Below, piece by piece: positions 51,804 through 60,989 of a stretch of 64,000 nt of DNA. This DNA comes from Trichormus sp. M33_DOE_039 (GTDB lineage: Bacteria; Cyanobacteriota; Cyanobacteriia; Cyanobacteriales; Nostocaceae): contig DVDT01000095.1 of NCBI GenBank assembly GCA_015296085.1, forward strand, positions 1 to 64,000, written 5' to 3'. The notes under the pieces were generated by a model, which was not told the DNA's origin, made no database searches, and saw only the letters and a program-made list of their open reading frames with translations. How positions within the stretch are numbered: position 1 is the first letter of the stretch; every line of letters begins with the position of its first letter. The position numbers were made by a program, and so were the translations under genes.

Positions 51804-52850
51804 ATGCTACAGCTCATTACTACAATCTTTGTCGTCATTCTAGGTTCAGCATTGTGTTCTAGTATAGAGACGGCACTGTTTTCCGTTTCTACACTCAGGG
51901 TCAGACAATTAGCACAATCGAATAATCCTTCAGCCGTTGCACTGTTGGCAATCCGAGACAATATGAATCGTCCCATTGCAACGGTCGTCATTCTCAATAA
52001 CACTTTTAATATTATTGGCAGTATCATCACAGGTAGTGTTGCAACTCAAGTTTTGGGATCGCAGTGGTTGGGTATATTTTCCGCTGCATTGACTTTCTTG
52101 ATTATTATCTTTGGTGAAATCATTCCCAAAACGCTGGGAGAAAGATACTGTGAAGCAATCGCCATGCTAGCAGCTATACCCATTACTGGACTTTCTATTG
52201 TTTTTACACCCTTGGTCTGGGTTCTAGAAAACGTCACTGCACCGTTCTCTCAAGGTAAAAAAAGACCGACAACTAATGAGGCGGAAATCAAGCTACTAGC
52301 AAATATCGGTCAACAGGAAGGGATCATTCAAAGTAGTGAAGCGGAAATGATTCAAAGAGTTTTTAAACTCAATGATGTGACAGCATGTGATCTCATGACC
52401 CCCCGCATTATGGTCACACATATCAACGGCGATCGCACCATAGCTGGAGCTAAAGCAGACATTATTGCTTCTCAGCATACTCGGATTATTGTTACCGATG
52501 AGTCGATTGATCAAGTTATGGGCTTTACTTTAAAACAAGAGTTACTTACGGCGATCGCACTAGGCCAAGAAAATCAAAAAATTGCCACACTCACTCGCCA
52601 AGTCCGCTTTGTGCCAGAAGTAATTCAAGCCGATAAGTTGCTAAAAAACTTCATTGAAGCCCGTGAACATCTAGCGGTAGTAGTAGATGAATATGGTAGT
52701 GTTGCCGGCGTAGTCACTTTAGAAGATGTGCTAGAAGTGATCACTGGTGAAATTGTCGATGAAACTGATAGAAGCGTTGACTTGCAAGAAATCGCCCGCA
52801 AAAAGCGAGAAAAAATGTTGCAAAGTCTCACTAACGCGTCCTGGAAATAA
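51804..52850 (+). CDS. CNNM/CBS-domain membrane protein
   Basis: This ~348-residue protein has a DUF21 (CNNM) membrane domain at ~1-170 with three or four hydrophobic segments (LQLITTIFVVILGSALCSSI, FNIIGSIITGSV, FLIIIFGEIIPKTLGERYCE). A pair of CBS domains follows at ~190-310 (LMTPRIMVTHING, VVDEYGSVAGVVTLEDVLEV). The family's usual C-terminal CorC/HlyC domain is missing; the protein ends ~25 residues after the CBS pair. Homologues are linked to magnesium or other cation transport or efflux. An in-frame GTG four codons upstream is an alternative start. Confidence 0.86.
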   Translation: MLQLITTIFVVILGSALCSSIETALFSVSTLRVRQLAQSNNPSAVALLAIRDNMNRPIATVVILNNTFNIIGSIITGSVATQVLGSQWLGIFSAALTFLIIIFGEIIPKTLGERYCEAIAMLAAIPITGLSIVFTPLVWVLENVTAPFSQGKKRPTTNEAEIKLLANIGQQEGIIQSSEAEMIQRVFKLNDVTACDLMTPRIMVTHINGDRTIAGAKADIIASQHTRIIVTDESIDQVMGFTLKQELLTAIALGQENQKIATLTRQVRFVPEVIQADKLLKNFIEAREHLAVVVDEYGSVAGVVTLEDVLEVITGEIVDETDRSVDLQEIARKKREKMLQSLTNASWK

Positions 52851-53117
52851 AAGGGAATTGGGGCAGGGTGCAGGGGGCAAGCTGACAAGTGTAGGTTTTT
52901 AATAGAGTAGTAAGTAATTTCATCCACCCCTACACACGGCAGTTTGCTCAAGTCGGGAAACCCGCCCACGCAACTGCCTCTCCTATACCCTTACACCCTT
53001 ACACCCTAAAACAGTGTCTTATAGGCAAAGCGTAGAAAACCTACACGTGTGAGCAGGGTGCAAGGTGGAGAAGAATTTTTCCGTTTCTCCCTACTCCTCT
53101 GCTTTCCTCGTTTCCAA

Positions 53118-55367
53118 TCACTCCTCCTGACCAACGCGGCGGATATTGAGGATGTCGCTCATTTTTTTGATTTGGGTGAATACTTGCTCTAGTTGGGGGC
53201 GATCGCGTATTTCTATTCCTAAGTCCATTAATGCTGGTTGACCAATGGAGGTTTTGACTTGGGCATGACGGACGTTGATCCCCTGATCACTTAATCTTGA
53301 CAAAATATCTTTGAGTACCCCTACCCTATCAAGGGCTTCAATTTGAATATTCACTGGGTAGGTGTGGGGACGACCACTGTTTTCAACACTGTTATTCCAG
53401 CTAACTGGGACTAAGCGATCGCCTTCTACTGGCTCTAAATTATGACATCCTTGGCGATGGATGGAAATTCCCCGGCCGCGTGTGACCACGCCAATAATCG
53501 GTTCACCAGGAATAGGGGTACAACAACCGGCTAGATGATACACTAACCCCTCAACACCGACAATGGGCGAGTCACTACTGCGGGAAATATTGGGATGGGC
53601 TTTTGCTGTCGATGACTCCTTTGGGATCAAAGGAATAACTTCTGCGGTTGGTTGTTGGGCTTTGACTACTTCTCGCCAACGATTCAGCACTAGGTTGAGG
53701 GTGACTTCACCGTAACCTAAACCTGCAAGTAAATCTTCTGTACTGTGGTAATTACATCTTTCTGATACAGTCTGCATTGACTCTGATTTCAGCAGATTGT
53801 CAAAACCCGTTTTACCTAGTTCTTTTTCTAATAAGTCTCGTCCACGGGCAACATTCTCTTCCCGGCGCGATCGCTTATACCATTGTTTAATCCGGTACTT
53901 CGCCGTTGAAGTCCGCACGAAATTCAGCCAATCTAAGCTAGGATGACTATTCTTTTGGGTAATAATATCGACAATATCACCATTTTGTAGTCGTGTAGAT
54001 AGAGGCACCATCCTACCATTCACCCGCGCCCCAGCGCAGTGGTTGCCGACTTCTGTATGAATACGATAGGCAAAATCTATAGTAGTTGAACCTGGATTTA
54101 AAGAAACGACATCCCCTTTGGGTGTAAAGACATAAACATCATCTTCAAATAAATTATCTTTGACGCTATCAAGATACTCTTGTGCGTCCTTCATATCACT
54201 TTGCCATTCTAGGAGTTGTCGCAACCACGTAAACTTCTCATCACTGGTGGTTAGCTGACTATGAGACCCACCTGTTTCTTTATACTTCCAATGAGCAGCG
54301 ATCCCGTATTCTGCAATGCGGTGCATTTCCATTGTGCGAATCTGCACTTCTAAAGGACGACCTGTTAAACCAATGACTCCTGTATGCAAAGATTGATAGC
54401 GATTAGGTTTAGGTAAGCCAATATAATCTTTAAATCTGCCGGGGATCGGGCGAAAAGCATCGTGTACTATAGCTAAAGCACGATAGCATTCCTCGTTTGT
54501 CTCAACAATAATCCGTAAGGCTGCTAAGTCGTAAATTTCATGAAATTCTTTTTGCTGTCGGTGCATCTTTTGATAGATGCTATATAGATGCTTGGGACGA
54601 CCACTAATATCTAAACATCGAATTCCTGCTTGCTGTAATCTTTCTTGTAAAGTTGCGGTGGCTTTGGCTAATTTTTCTTCCCGTGCATCCCGTTTTTCCG
54701 AGACATACTTTTGCATCTGACGGAAAGCTTCTGGTTCTAAATACTTAAAGGCTAAATCTTCTAATTCCCACTTAATACGCCAGATTCCCAAGCGATTGGC
54801 TAAAGGTGCAAAGATATCACGTGTTTCCTGGGCTGAACGGCGGCGGCTGTCTTCCGACATATATTGCAGAGTTCGCATATTATGCAAACGGTCTGCTAAT
54901 TTCACGACAATTACCCGGATATCTTGCGCCATCGCCAAAAACATCCGGCGAAAGTTTTCCGCTTGGCTTTCAGTCTTGCTTTTGAAATTGATTTTAGACA
55001 GCTTGGTGACACCTTCCACCAATTGACGCACTTCTGCGCCAAAATGCTGTTCTATTTCTTCAATTGTGACATCTGTATCTTCAACTACATCATGAAGAAA
55101 TCCTGCTGCTATCATAGCAGGACTACCTCCTAAGTCGCGCAGCAATCCAGCTACAGCCACAGGATGGCTAATATAGAGTTCTCCAGACTTACGATATTGA
55201 CCTTTATGCAGCTGATAAGCAAATTCAAATGCTCGGCAGATTAAAGTGTTATCACTATAATGGTCATCTTGTGATTTGTTGTCTTTGGCTGATGTGTCCC
55301 GCAAACATTTCTTCAGCCATTCAGGAAGCGAAAGATCAGTTGGGGAACTTATAGCTATACTGCTCAT
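53118..55367 (-). CDS. spoT: Bifunctional (p)ppGpp synthetase/hydrolase
   Basis: This 749-residue RelA/SpoT-type protein has an HD hydrolase domain (~55-200; AGFLHDVVEDTDVTIEEI with the HDxxED motif) and a synthetase domain (~245-365; RFKDYIGLPKPNRYQSLHT and EVQIRTMEMHRIAEYGIAAH). A TGS domain (~410-470; VYVFTPKGDVVSLNPGSTT) and a C-terminal ACT domain (~670-740; EALDRVGVLKDILSRLSD) follow. An intact HD motif and the synthetase motif RFKD point to a bifunctional enzyme, as expected for the single long RSH of cyanobacteria. It makes and degrades the stringent-response alarmone. Monocistronic. Confidence 0.95.
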   Translation of the reverse strand: MSSIAISSPTDLSLPEWLKKCLRDTSAKDNKSQDDHYSDNTLICRAFEFAYQLHKGQYRKSGELYISHPVAVAGLLRDLGGSPAMIAAGFLHDVVEDTDVTIEEIEQHFGAEVRQLVEGVTKLSKINFKSKTESQAENFRRMFLAMAQDIRVIVVKLADRLHNMRTLQYMSEDSRRRSAQETRDIFAPLANRLGIWRIKWELEDLAFKYLEPEAFRQMQKYVSEKRDAREEKLAKATATLQERLQQAGIRCLDISGRPKHLYSIYQKMHRQQKEFHEIYDLAALRIIVETNEECYRALAIVHDAFRPIPGRFKDYIGLPKPNRYQSLHTGVIGLTGRPLEVQIRTMEMHRIAEYGIAAHWKYKETGGSHSQLTTSDEKFTWLRQLLEWQSDMKDAQEYLDSVKDNLFEDDVYVFTPKGDVVSLNPGSTTIDFAYRIHTEVGNHCAGARVNGRMVPLSTRLQNGDIVDIITQKNSHPSLDWLNFVRTSTAKYRIKQWYKRSRREENVARGRDLLEKELGKTGFDNLLKSESMQTVSERCNYHSTEDLLAGLGYGEVTLNLVLNRWREVVKAQQPTAEVIPLIPKESSTAKAHPNISRSSDSPIVGVEGLVYHLAGCCTPIPGEPIIGVVTRGRGISIHRQGCHNLEPVEGDRLVPVSWNNSVENSGRPHTYPVNIQIEALDRVGVLKDILSRLSDQGINVRHAQVKTSIGQPALMDLGIEIRDRPQLEQVFTQIKKMSDILNIRRVGQEE

Positions 55368-55657
55368 ACAATAGGAGAGGTGATCTGTGGTTTAGGTAAG
55401 AAATAGATGCAGTTGACAGCATTGTCAGGGGGTGATGCTGCTGTCTTCGTAGGGGTAAAATTTGTCCTAGGATGATTCCCTATATGCCTATGGTACTCAT
55501 CCACTGGGAATTTTCATGCTCATAATTGAAGAAAAAATGTAGATGGCAAACACAGCCTCAAAGCCAATTTTGAGGCTGAAGAAGTAACTAAGAGCGTAAG
55601 ATAGATTATTGTAGAAGAAATTTTTCTTGAGATTAATACTATCCTAAATAGGAGTGA

Positions 55658-56008
55658 ATGTCTTTAACTTCTGATAAATATCAAGCACTGGTAAATTTAC
55701 TTGAACAATTGCGTACAGATGTCAGCAATCTTCAAGTAAGTACATCTGAACTGAAAGAACGTATAGTTGTCTTGCAAAGATTTTTTGGGAAAGAAATTGT
55801 TCCTTTAGTGGCAGATGCCAACTCGCGAGAGCAATCCTATCATACGGAGATGAGCAAGCAGTTGCGGCTATTGGAATTAGATGTCATGTTTTTGCAAGGG
55901 GCGAGGCAAACATCGACGACGCAAACTAGACTCAAGACAATTAGCGATCGCCTTTTTACTTTAATGCAATATTGTCAAGCCCTACTGCAACAAAGGACAC
56001 AAGAATGA
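55658..56008 (+). CDS. Small helical protein, function unknown
   Basis: This 116-residue, almost fully helical protein has heptad-like leucines (ALVNLLEQLRTDVSNLQVST, ELKERIVVLQRFFGKEIVPL, QLRLLELDVMFLQG), consistent with a coiled coil. No domain is recognised. AGGAG 3 nt before the ATG supports the start. It lies 290 bp upstream of, and divergent from, the spoT gene. Soluble, cytoplasmic. Confidence 0.75.
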   Translation: MSLTSDKYQALVNLLEQLRTDVSNLQVSTSELKERIVVLQRFFGKEIVPLVADANSREQSYHTEMSKQLRLLELDVMFLQGARQTSTTQTRLKTISDRLFTLMQYCQALLQQRTQE

Positions 56009-56085
56009 GGGTGTAGGGGTTTAGGGGTGTGGGGATGTAAGGGGAGGACAAGGTAGATTTTATCCCATGCCCTATGCCCCATGCC

Positions 56086-58866
56086 TTATGGACTAATCTT
56101 TTGTCGTTTCACAAATATAAATATTGCAGCTGCACTGACACCCAAAATCCAGCCACCAGAAGGTTCGGGTACGCTGGTTTTAAAGGGATTATTAGGTTTG
56201 GTGAGGGTTTCTTTACCATCTTCTACTTTACGGTCAAAGCGATCACTTGCCGCTTCGGCTTCTTGGAGTAAGCGTCTTTGTTCATCGTTGACTAATACCA
56301 GCATGGAAGAATAAGGACTAACAATCTGATACTTTTTGGCGATGGCGTGAATTGCATCTAAGCTTTCGAGGTTGTCTAATTTGATTCGTTTACTGAAACC
56401 TAAAATCAATTGTCGGGCAGCTAATGGCTGTAAGTCTGTAGAGTTTTTTGGATTATTTACGTCTGCGGTGTCAGATTGTTGCATATACCAAGCATAATCA
56501 TCTACCACACTCACCACAGAGTCGCCTAATGCTGATTTCGTGGCAATTCTTTGCAACACTTCAGCGATATCTTCTGAGACTCCGCCGCCGGTGTCTTGGA
56601 TAGATTTGATAATCCCATCGTTGTAGGCTGCGGGTAATCCCCCTAAATGCACCATCCATAAAGGTGCAGGTGGGACAACCACAGTTTTGTTACTGCGGGA
56701 TAACTCATAACTTCCTTCATCACTCAGCAGTAAAACTGCATCATAGGCTGTGTCACCACGCAGTTGATTAAACTGTTCCAACATTTCCTGGGGTTGAATT
56801 GTGCCGTAAAAGATAGTTTTTTCGGCTTGAAATTGTTGGATATCATCTATTCGACTTGGTGCAGCACCTTTAGCGACACTAATATATAAATCAGCATCGT
56901 TATTGATGACATCTTTGTCTGCAAAACTGTGCTGTTTCAACCAATCCCAGGTTTTTGATAATTCCTTGATATGGTTGCCCATACTGCGGGAGGTATCCAA
57001 AACTAAGGCGATGCGTTTGCCTGTGGGTAAAGAGTAATCTTTGAGAGATAAAGGCTTGATGAGGAAGCGATCGCCATTTTCTAAATTCACTTCATGCAAT
57101 GCAGGTTGTATCTGACTACTCGCAGGGACAAATGTTTCCAACCAAGCATCTTCTTTCAAGTTAAAGGCTCTACCGTTGCGGGTACGTTTAGTGTCATCAG
57201 TCCAGAAAATATTGCGTCTTTCCCCTAAATCGGGCATTGGCCAGCCTTGTTCTTTACCCATTACTTTGTAGGTTAGCCATAGGTGCATTTCTGTAGGACG
57301 TGGTGGTTGTTCCTGGATTTGCTGGACATTATTGGGAGGGATAGGAAAAGCCCGTAAGCGATAATGTCTTGGCCCTACTTGCTCCAGTAAAGCTGGATCT
57401 ACAGGACGTTCCCTTCTCACTTGGGAATTATAAACTTTCTGGGCAGCACCACGCGGAGAAACCACAAACGGGAAACGTTGGGACAATTTGTCAGTGTCTC
57501 CCAACCATAACCCGGTAATTACAGCACTTTCCGGCAAAGAGAAGGAGTAAAAAACTTCTTGAACTTCTGGAGTTTGGTTTTTGTAAACTTCGTATAATTC
57601 CACATCAGCCCAATCACCATGTTCTTTCACTGTGACTTGTTGCGATGCCAACCATACTTTTTTTTCATTGATATTTAATAATCCAGCTTTAACTTCTTGC
57701 TGGTCAAAAGTAGATTGTATGGCGTGAGTTACTGCTGCTTGTTCAGCTTTTTGTAAGGGAGTATCAAAAAATTCAGCATAAAGTTTTTCAGCTTTTTCAA
57801 TATCTTTGGCTGAACCTTGATACAAAAATGGTGACATCAAAAAGTTGTAGCTATTTTGGACATTATTAGCTACAGATTTATCTAATCCTAATACCTGTCG
57901 ATACATGGCACTGATATGATTATTTTCTTCTTTGCTACTAAGGTATCGATAGGAAGATAAATAAGCGTTAACTAAACCGTCACGGATTACGTTAGATTTT
58001 GTGAGAATAGTCTGGCGATCTCGATCATTTTTAGGAGTATTGGCTAACAGCGAAAAAGCTAAAACTTGGGGTTGTTGTTGCAATGATAAAAAGACAATTA
58101 TAAAGGCAACAAAAACAGTAGTAAAACCAGTTAAAGCCTTTTTGTTTCCGTAATCTCTAGCGAAAGCTTGTAAAACTCTAGAGCCAGAATTTACATACAT
58201 CGCTGCTATTGCCGAAGGCATAAAAACAAATAAAGTGGCACTAAAAGCGAATAGAATTAGCGAAAGACTAAGAAGCCACAATCCGCTAATCAGAGACACA
58301 TCAGTCAAGACATGCCATAAACCTTGTAGCCACTCGAATTTAAGAAACTCTTGCAGCAGAAATATTGCTAAAGGCAAAGCATAAAATAGTAAGATAACAC
58401 CTGCATATATGCCGAATAGCAACATTAAACTGTGTGCTGCCATTTGTACCCATTGCAGAGCATTTTTTTGTCTAGAAGCGTAGCCATAAAATAATTCTCC
58501 ACAAAATGCCACAATACAAATGCCGATTGTCGCGAGAATTTGAGTGCTAGCGGGAGTCAACTCCCTAATTACAAACAAACGTAGCAAACACAAAACAAAC
58601 AGTGGTGCTTCTACACCATAAAATAAGCGGATGAGTTGTAGGGGTTGTTTGATGAGAAACTTACCACCAATAATTGTAGAGATTGTTGGTATAGCAATTA
58701 AAGCAACTAAAGTGAGAGAAAATTCAACTGGGATATCGCCTTGCACTGTAGCTTGGAATAATGGCACAGTCAGCCAAGGTAATATCCCAAAATAGACAAA
58801 CATTAAAAATGTTAAATTCCACAGCCAAAATATGACATAAAAAGCAGTATTCCAGAAAATCTTCAC
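56086..58866 (-). CDS. PEP-CTERM membrane protein with VIT and vWA domains
   Basis: This 926-residue protein has about eight N-terminal membrane segments in the first ~270 residues. A VIT-like region follows (~410-520; VKEHGDWADVELYEVYKNQT), then a von Willebrand A domain (~600-790) with the MIDAS start ALVLDTSRSMGNH. The C-terminus is a PEP-CTERM sorting signal: VPEPSGGWILG, a hydrophobic helix, then KRQK. It resembles the TIGR02921 family. PEP-CTERM proteins are processed by exosortases and are linked to exopolysaccharide or sheath formation. No exosortase gene is in the window. Confidence 0.85.
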   Translation of the reverse strand: MKIFWNTAFYVIFWLWNLTFLMFVYFGILPWLTVPLFQATVQGDIPVEFSLTLVALIAIPTISTIIGGKFLIKQPLQLIRLFYGVEAPLFVLCLLRLFVIRELTPASTQILATIGICIVAFCGELFYGYASRQKNALQWVQMAAHSLMLLFGIYAGVILLFYALPLAIFLLQEFLKFEWLQGLWHVLTDVSLISGLWLLSLSLILFAFSATLFVFMPSAIAAMYVNSGSRVLQAFARDYGNKKALTGFTTVFVAFIIVFLSLQQQPQVLAFSLLANTPKNDRDRQTILTKSNVIRDGLVNAYLSSYRYLSSKEENNHISAMYRQVLGLDKSVANNVQNSYNFLMSPFLYQGSAKDIEKAEKLYAEFFDTPLQKAEQAAVTHAIQSTFDQQEVKAGLLNINEKKVWLASQQVTVKEHGDWADVELYEVYKNQTPEVQEVFYSFSLPESAVITGLWLGDTDKLSQRFPFVVSPRGAAQKVYNSQVRRERPVDPALLEQVGPRHYRLRAFPIPPNNVQQIQEQPPRPTEMHLWLTYKVMGKEQGWPMPDLGERRNIFWTDDTKRTRNGRAFNLKEDAWLETFVPASSQIQPALHEVNLENGDRFLIKPLSLKDYSLPTGKRIALVLDTSRSMGNHIKELSKTWDWLKQHSFADKDVINNDADLYISVAKGAAPSRIDDIQQFQAEKTIFYGTIQPQEMLEQFNQLRGDTAYDAVLLLSDEGSYELSRSNKTVVVPPAPLWMVHLGGLPAAYNDGIIKSIQDTGGGVSEDIAEVLQRIATKSALGDSVVSVVDDYAWYMQQSDTADVNNPKNSTDLQPLAARQLILGFSKRIKLDNLESLDAIHAIAKKYQIVSPYSSMLVLVNDEQRRLLQEAEAASDRFDRKVEDGKETLTKPNNPFKTSVPEPSGGWILGVSAAAIFIFVKRQKISP

Positions 58867-59136
58867 AGCCTAATCCCCTCCAATCAGCAGTCATTACTGC
58901 TGCTACAAAATCTAGATCCTGCATTCCTCACAAGTGATAGATGAATTTAAAAAAATTTACAATTTTCCTCAAAAACTCACACTAAATTTATAGTTCCCAA
59001 AAATCTACTGCGGGTGGAGAGACAACACACCTAATCAAGATGAAGATTAGATGATGACTGAACTGGGGACATAAATCTAGATCATCGGAACGGGAATCAT
59101 AGGATTCACAATATTGTGGGTAATTGTGTAAATTCT

Positions 59137-60957
59137 ATGCTGACTATCAAGTTGAGTGTTGGGCAAAGGATAGCTTTAGGATATATGATTGCTGTAGGAA
59201 TTGCGGTTTCTGGAACAGTCGCAGGTTTTAGCATTGGTAACTATTATCATCGACAAGCTTCTGAACACGAAAAACATGTCCGCAGCGAATTTGAGTTGCT
59301 ACATCGTTTGCAAAGAAATATTCTTCAAGCTCGTACTCATCAGCAACAACTCATTCCCTTATTAAAATATCCCCAACGTCATAGTGAAGAATATACTAAT
59401 TTGTTGGGACATCAAGTTGCAATCAATAACTCTTGGGCTAAGTTAAAAGCTTTTCTGAAGATGAATCCTGTATCTGCGGAAGATGTACACCTAGAAGAAA
59501 TACCCAAGTTTCTGCAAACTTATCATCAGATTCCACAAAAGTATTTTGAGGGACTGCAAAACCGCAGACAACAGATTCAGCGGTTGAATTTGAATTCACC
59601 AAAAGATATGATTAAAGCTCAGAATATATTACTAGAATTTAGTGATAGTGAATTAGCAATTAAGTTTGATAGTATATCTGACGATTTGGAGAAGATGCTG
59701 CAAAAAGCTGAAGGAGAAGACGACAAAGCAGCACAGTTATTTCAACGGTCAAGCAGAATTGCACAGAAAATCGTTCTTAGTAGTGTTGCATTGTCCGTAG
59801 CACTTTCAATTATCTTAGCAGTTGTTACCAGTCAATCGATCGCACGCCCTATTCAAACGTTAACTCAGGTAGCTAAACGCTCTACACAAGAATACAATTT
59901 CAATTTACAAGTAGATATTGCTCGTGATGATGAAATCGGTGTATTAGGTAACTCTTTCAATCAATTAATTGCTACAGTTAAAAATTTATTACAAGAGCAG
60001 CAGACAGCTAATAAACAATTGGTTGATTCTAACGAAATTTTAGCGATCAGAAATGCAGAAATTAAAGAAAAAAACATCCAATTAGAAGAAATTTTGGCAG
60101 AATTAAAACGCACTCAATTAAAAATGGTGCAAAGTGAAAAAATGTCTACTTTGGGTGAAATGGTAGCAGGAATCGCCCACGAAATTAATAATCCTGTTAG
60201 CTTTATCCACGGTAATTTAACCTATGTGCAAGAGTATACTAAACACCTGCTATCTTTTGTGGAGTTGTACCAAAAATACTATCCTGAACCAGTATCAGAA
60301 ATAGTCACAGCAGCAGAGAATATTGAAATTGAATTTATCAAAGAAGACTTCCCGAAAATTCTGGATTCTATACAGATAGGAACAAAGAGAATTACCAATA
60401 TTGTCTTGTCATTACGTAACTTTTCACGTCTTGATGAATCAGAATTTAAGGTGGTAGATATTCACGAAGGTATTGATAATACTTTGCTAATTTTACAGCA
60501 TCGTCTTAAAGAAACTCCAGAACGTCCTCCTATTCAAATTATTAAAAATTATGGCAATTTACCTTTAATAGATTGCTATCCTGGGCAATTGAATCAGGTA
60601 TTCATGAATATTTTGGCTAACGCTATTGACGCTCTAGAAACAAACAAGATTAATCAAAAAAATAGTCAAATTACTATCACTACTTCAGTAAAAGATGAAA
60701 AGTGGGTGCAAATTGCGATCGCTGATAATGGAACTGGTATACCCAAAGATATTCAAACCCAGATATTCCAACCTTTTTTTACTACTAAACCATGCGGTAA
60801 AGGTACAGGTTTGGGAATGTCCATCAGTCAGCAAATTATTACTGAAAAGCATGGGGGTAAAATAGATTTACGTTCTAATATTGGTGAAGGGACAGAGTTT
60901 ATCATTCAGATTCCTGCAAGTCAAAATCTTCCCATGAATAATAGCAATTGCAATTAG
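59137..60957 (+). CDS. Membrane sensor histidine kinase with HAMP
   Basis: This ~606-residue kinase has a first membrane segment (~14-36), a periplasmic helical sensor (~40-215), a second segment (~218-238), a HAMP domain (SIARPIQTLTQVAKRSTQEY) and a long coiled coil (~300-335). The HisKA motif is EMVAGIAHEINNPVSFIHGN (His ~353) and the HATPase domain has NILANAIDAL, DNGTGIP and GKGTGLGMSISQQII. The IAHEINNP form and the following LTYVQEYTKHLL mark a group common in filamentous cyanobacteria. A GTG seven codons upstream is an alternative start. It is convergent with a close paralogue (60990-62633). No response regulator is adjacent. Confidence 0.9.
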   Translation: MLTIKLSVGQRIALGYMIAVGIAVSGTVAGFSIGNYYHRQASEHEKHVRSEFELLHRLQRNILQARTHQQQLIPLLKYPQRHSEEYTNLLGHQVAINNSWAKLKAFLKMNPVSAEDVHLEEIPKFLQTYHQIPQKYFEGLQNRRQQIQRLNLNSPKDMIKAQNILLEFSDSELAIKFDSISDDLEKMLQKAEGEDDKAAQLFQRSSRIAQKIVLSSVALSVALSIILAVVTSQSIARPIQTLTQVAKRSTQEYNFNLQVDIARDDEIGVLGNSFNQLIATVKNLLQEQQTANKQLVDSNEILAIRNAEIKEKNIQLEEILAELKRTQLKMVQSEKMSTLGEMVAGIAHEINNPVSFIHGNLTYVQEYTKHLLSFVELYQKYYPEPVSEIVTAAENIEIEFIKEDFPKILDSIQIGTKRITNIVLSLRNFSRLDESEFKVVDIHEGIDNTLLILQHRLKETPERPPIQIIKNYGNLPLIDCYPGQLNQVFMNILANAIDALETNKINQKNSQITITTSVKDEKWVQIAIADNGTGIPKDIQTQIFQPFFTTKPCGKGTGLGMSISQQIITEKHGGKIDLRSNIGEGTEFIIQIPASQNLPMNNSNCN

Positions 60958-60989
60958 TTAAAATTCTCATTATGATGTTGTGTTGTTTT

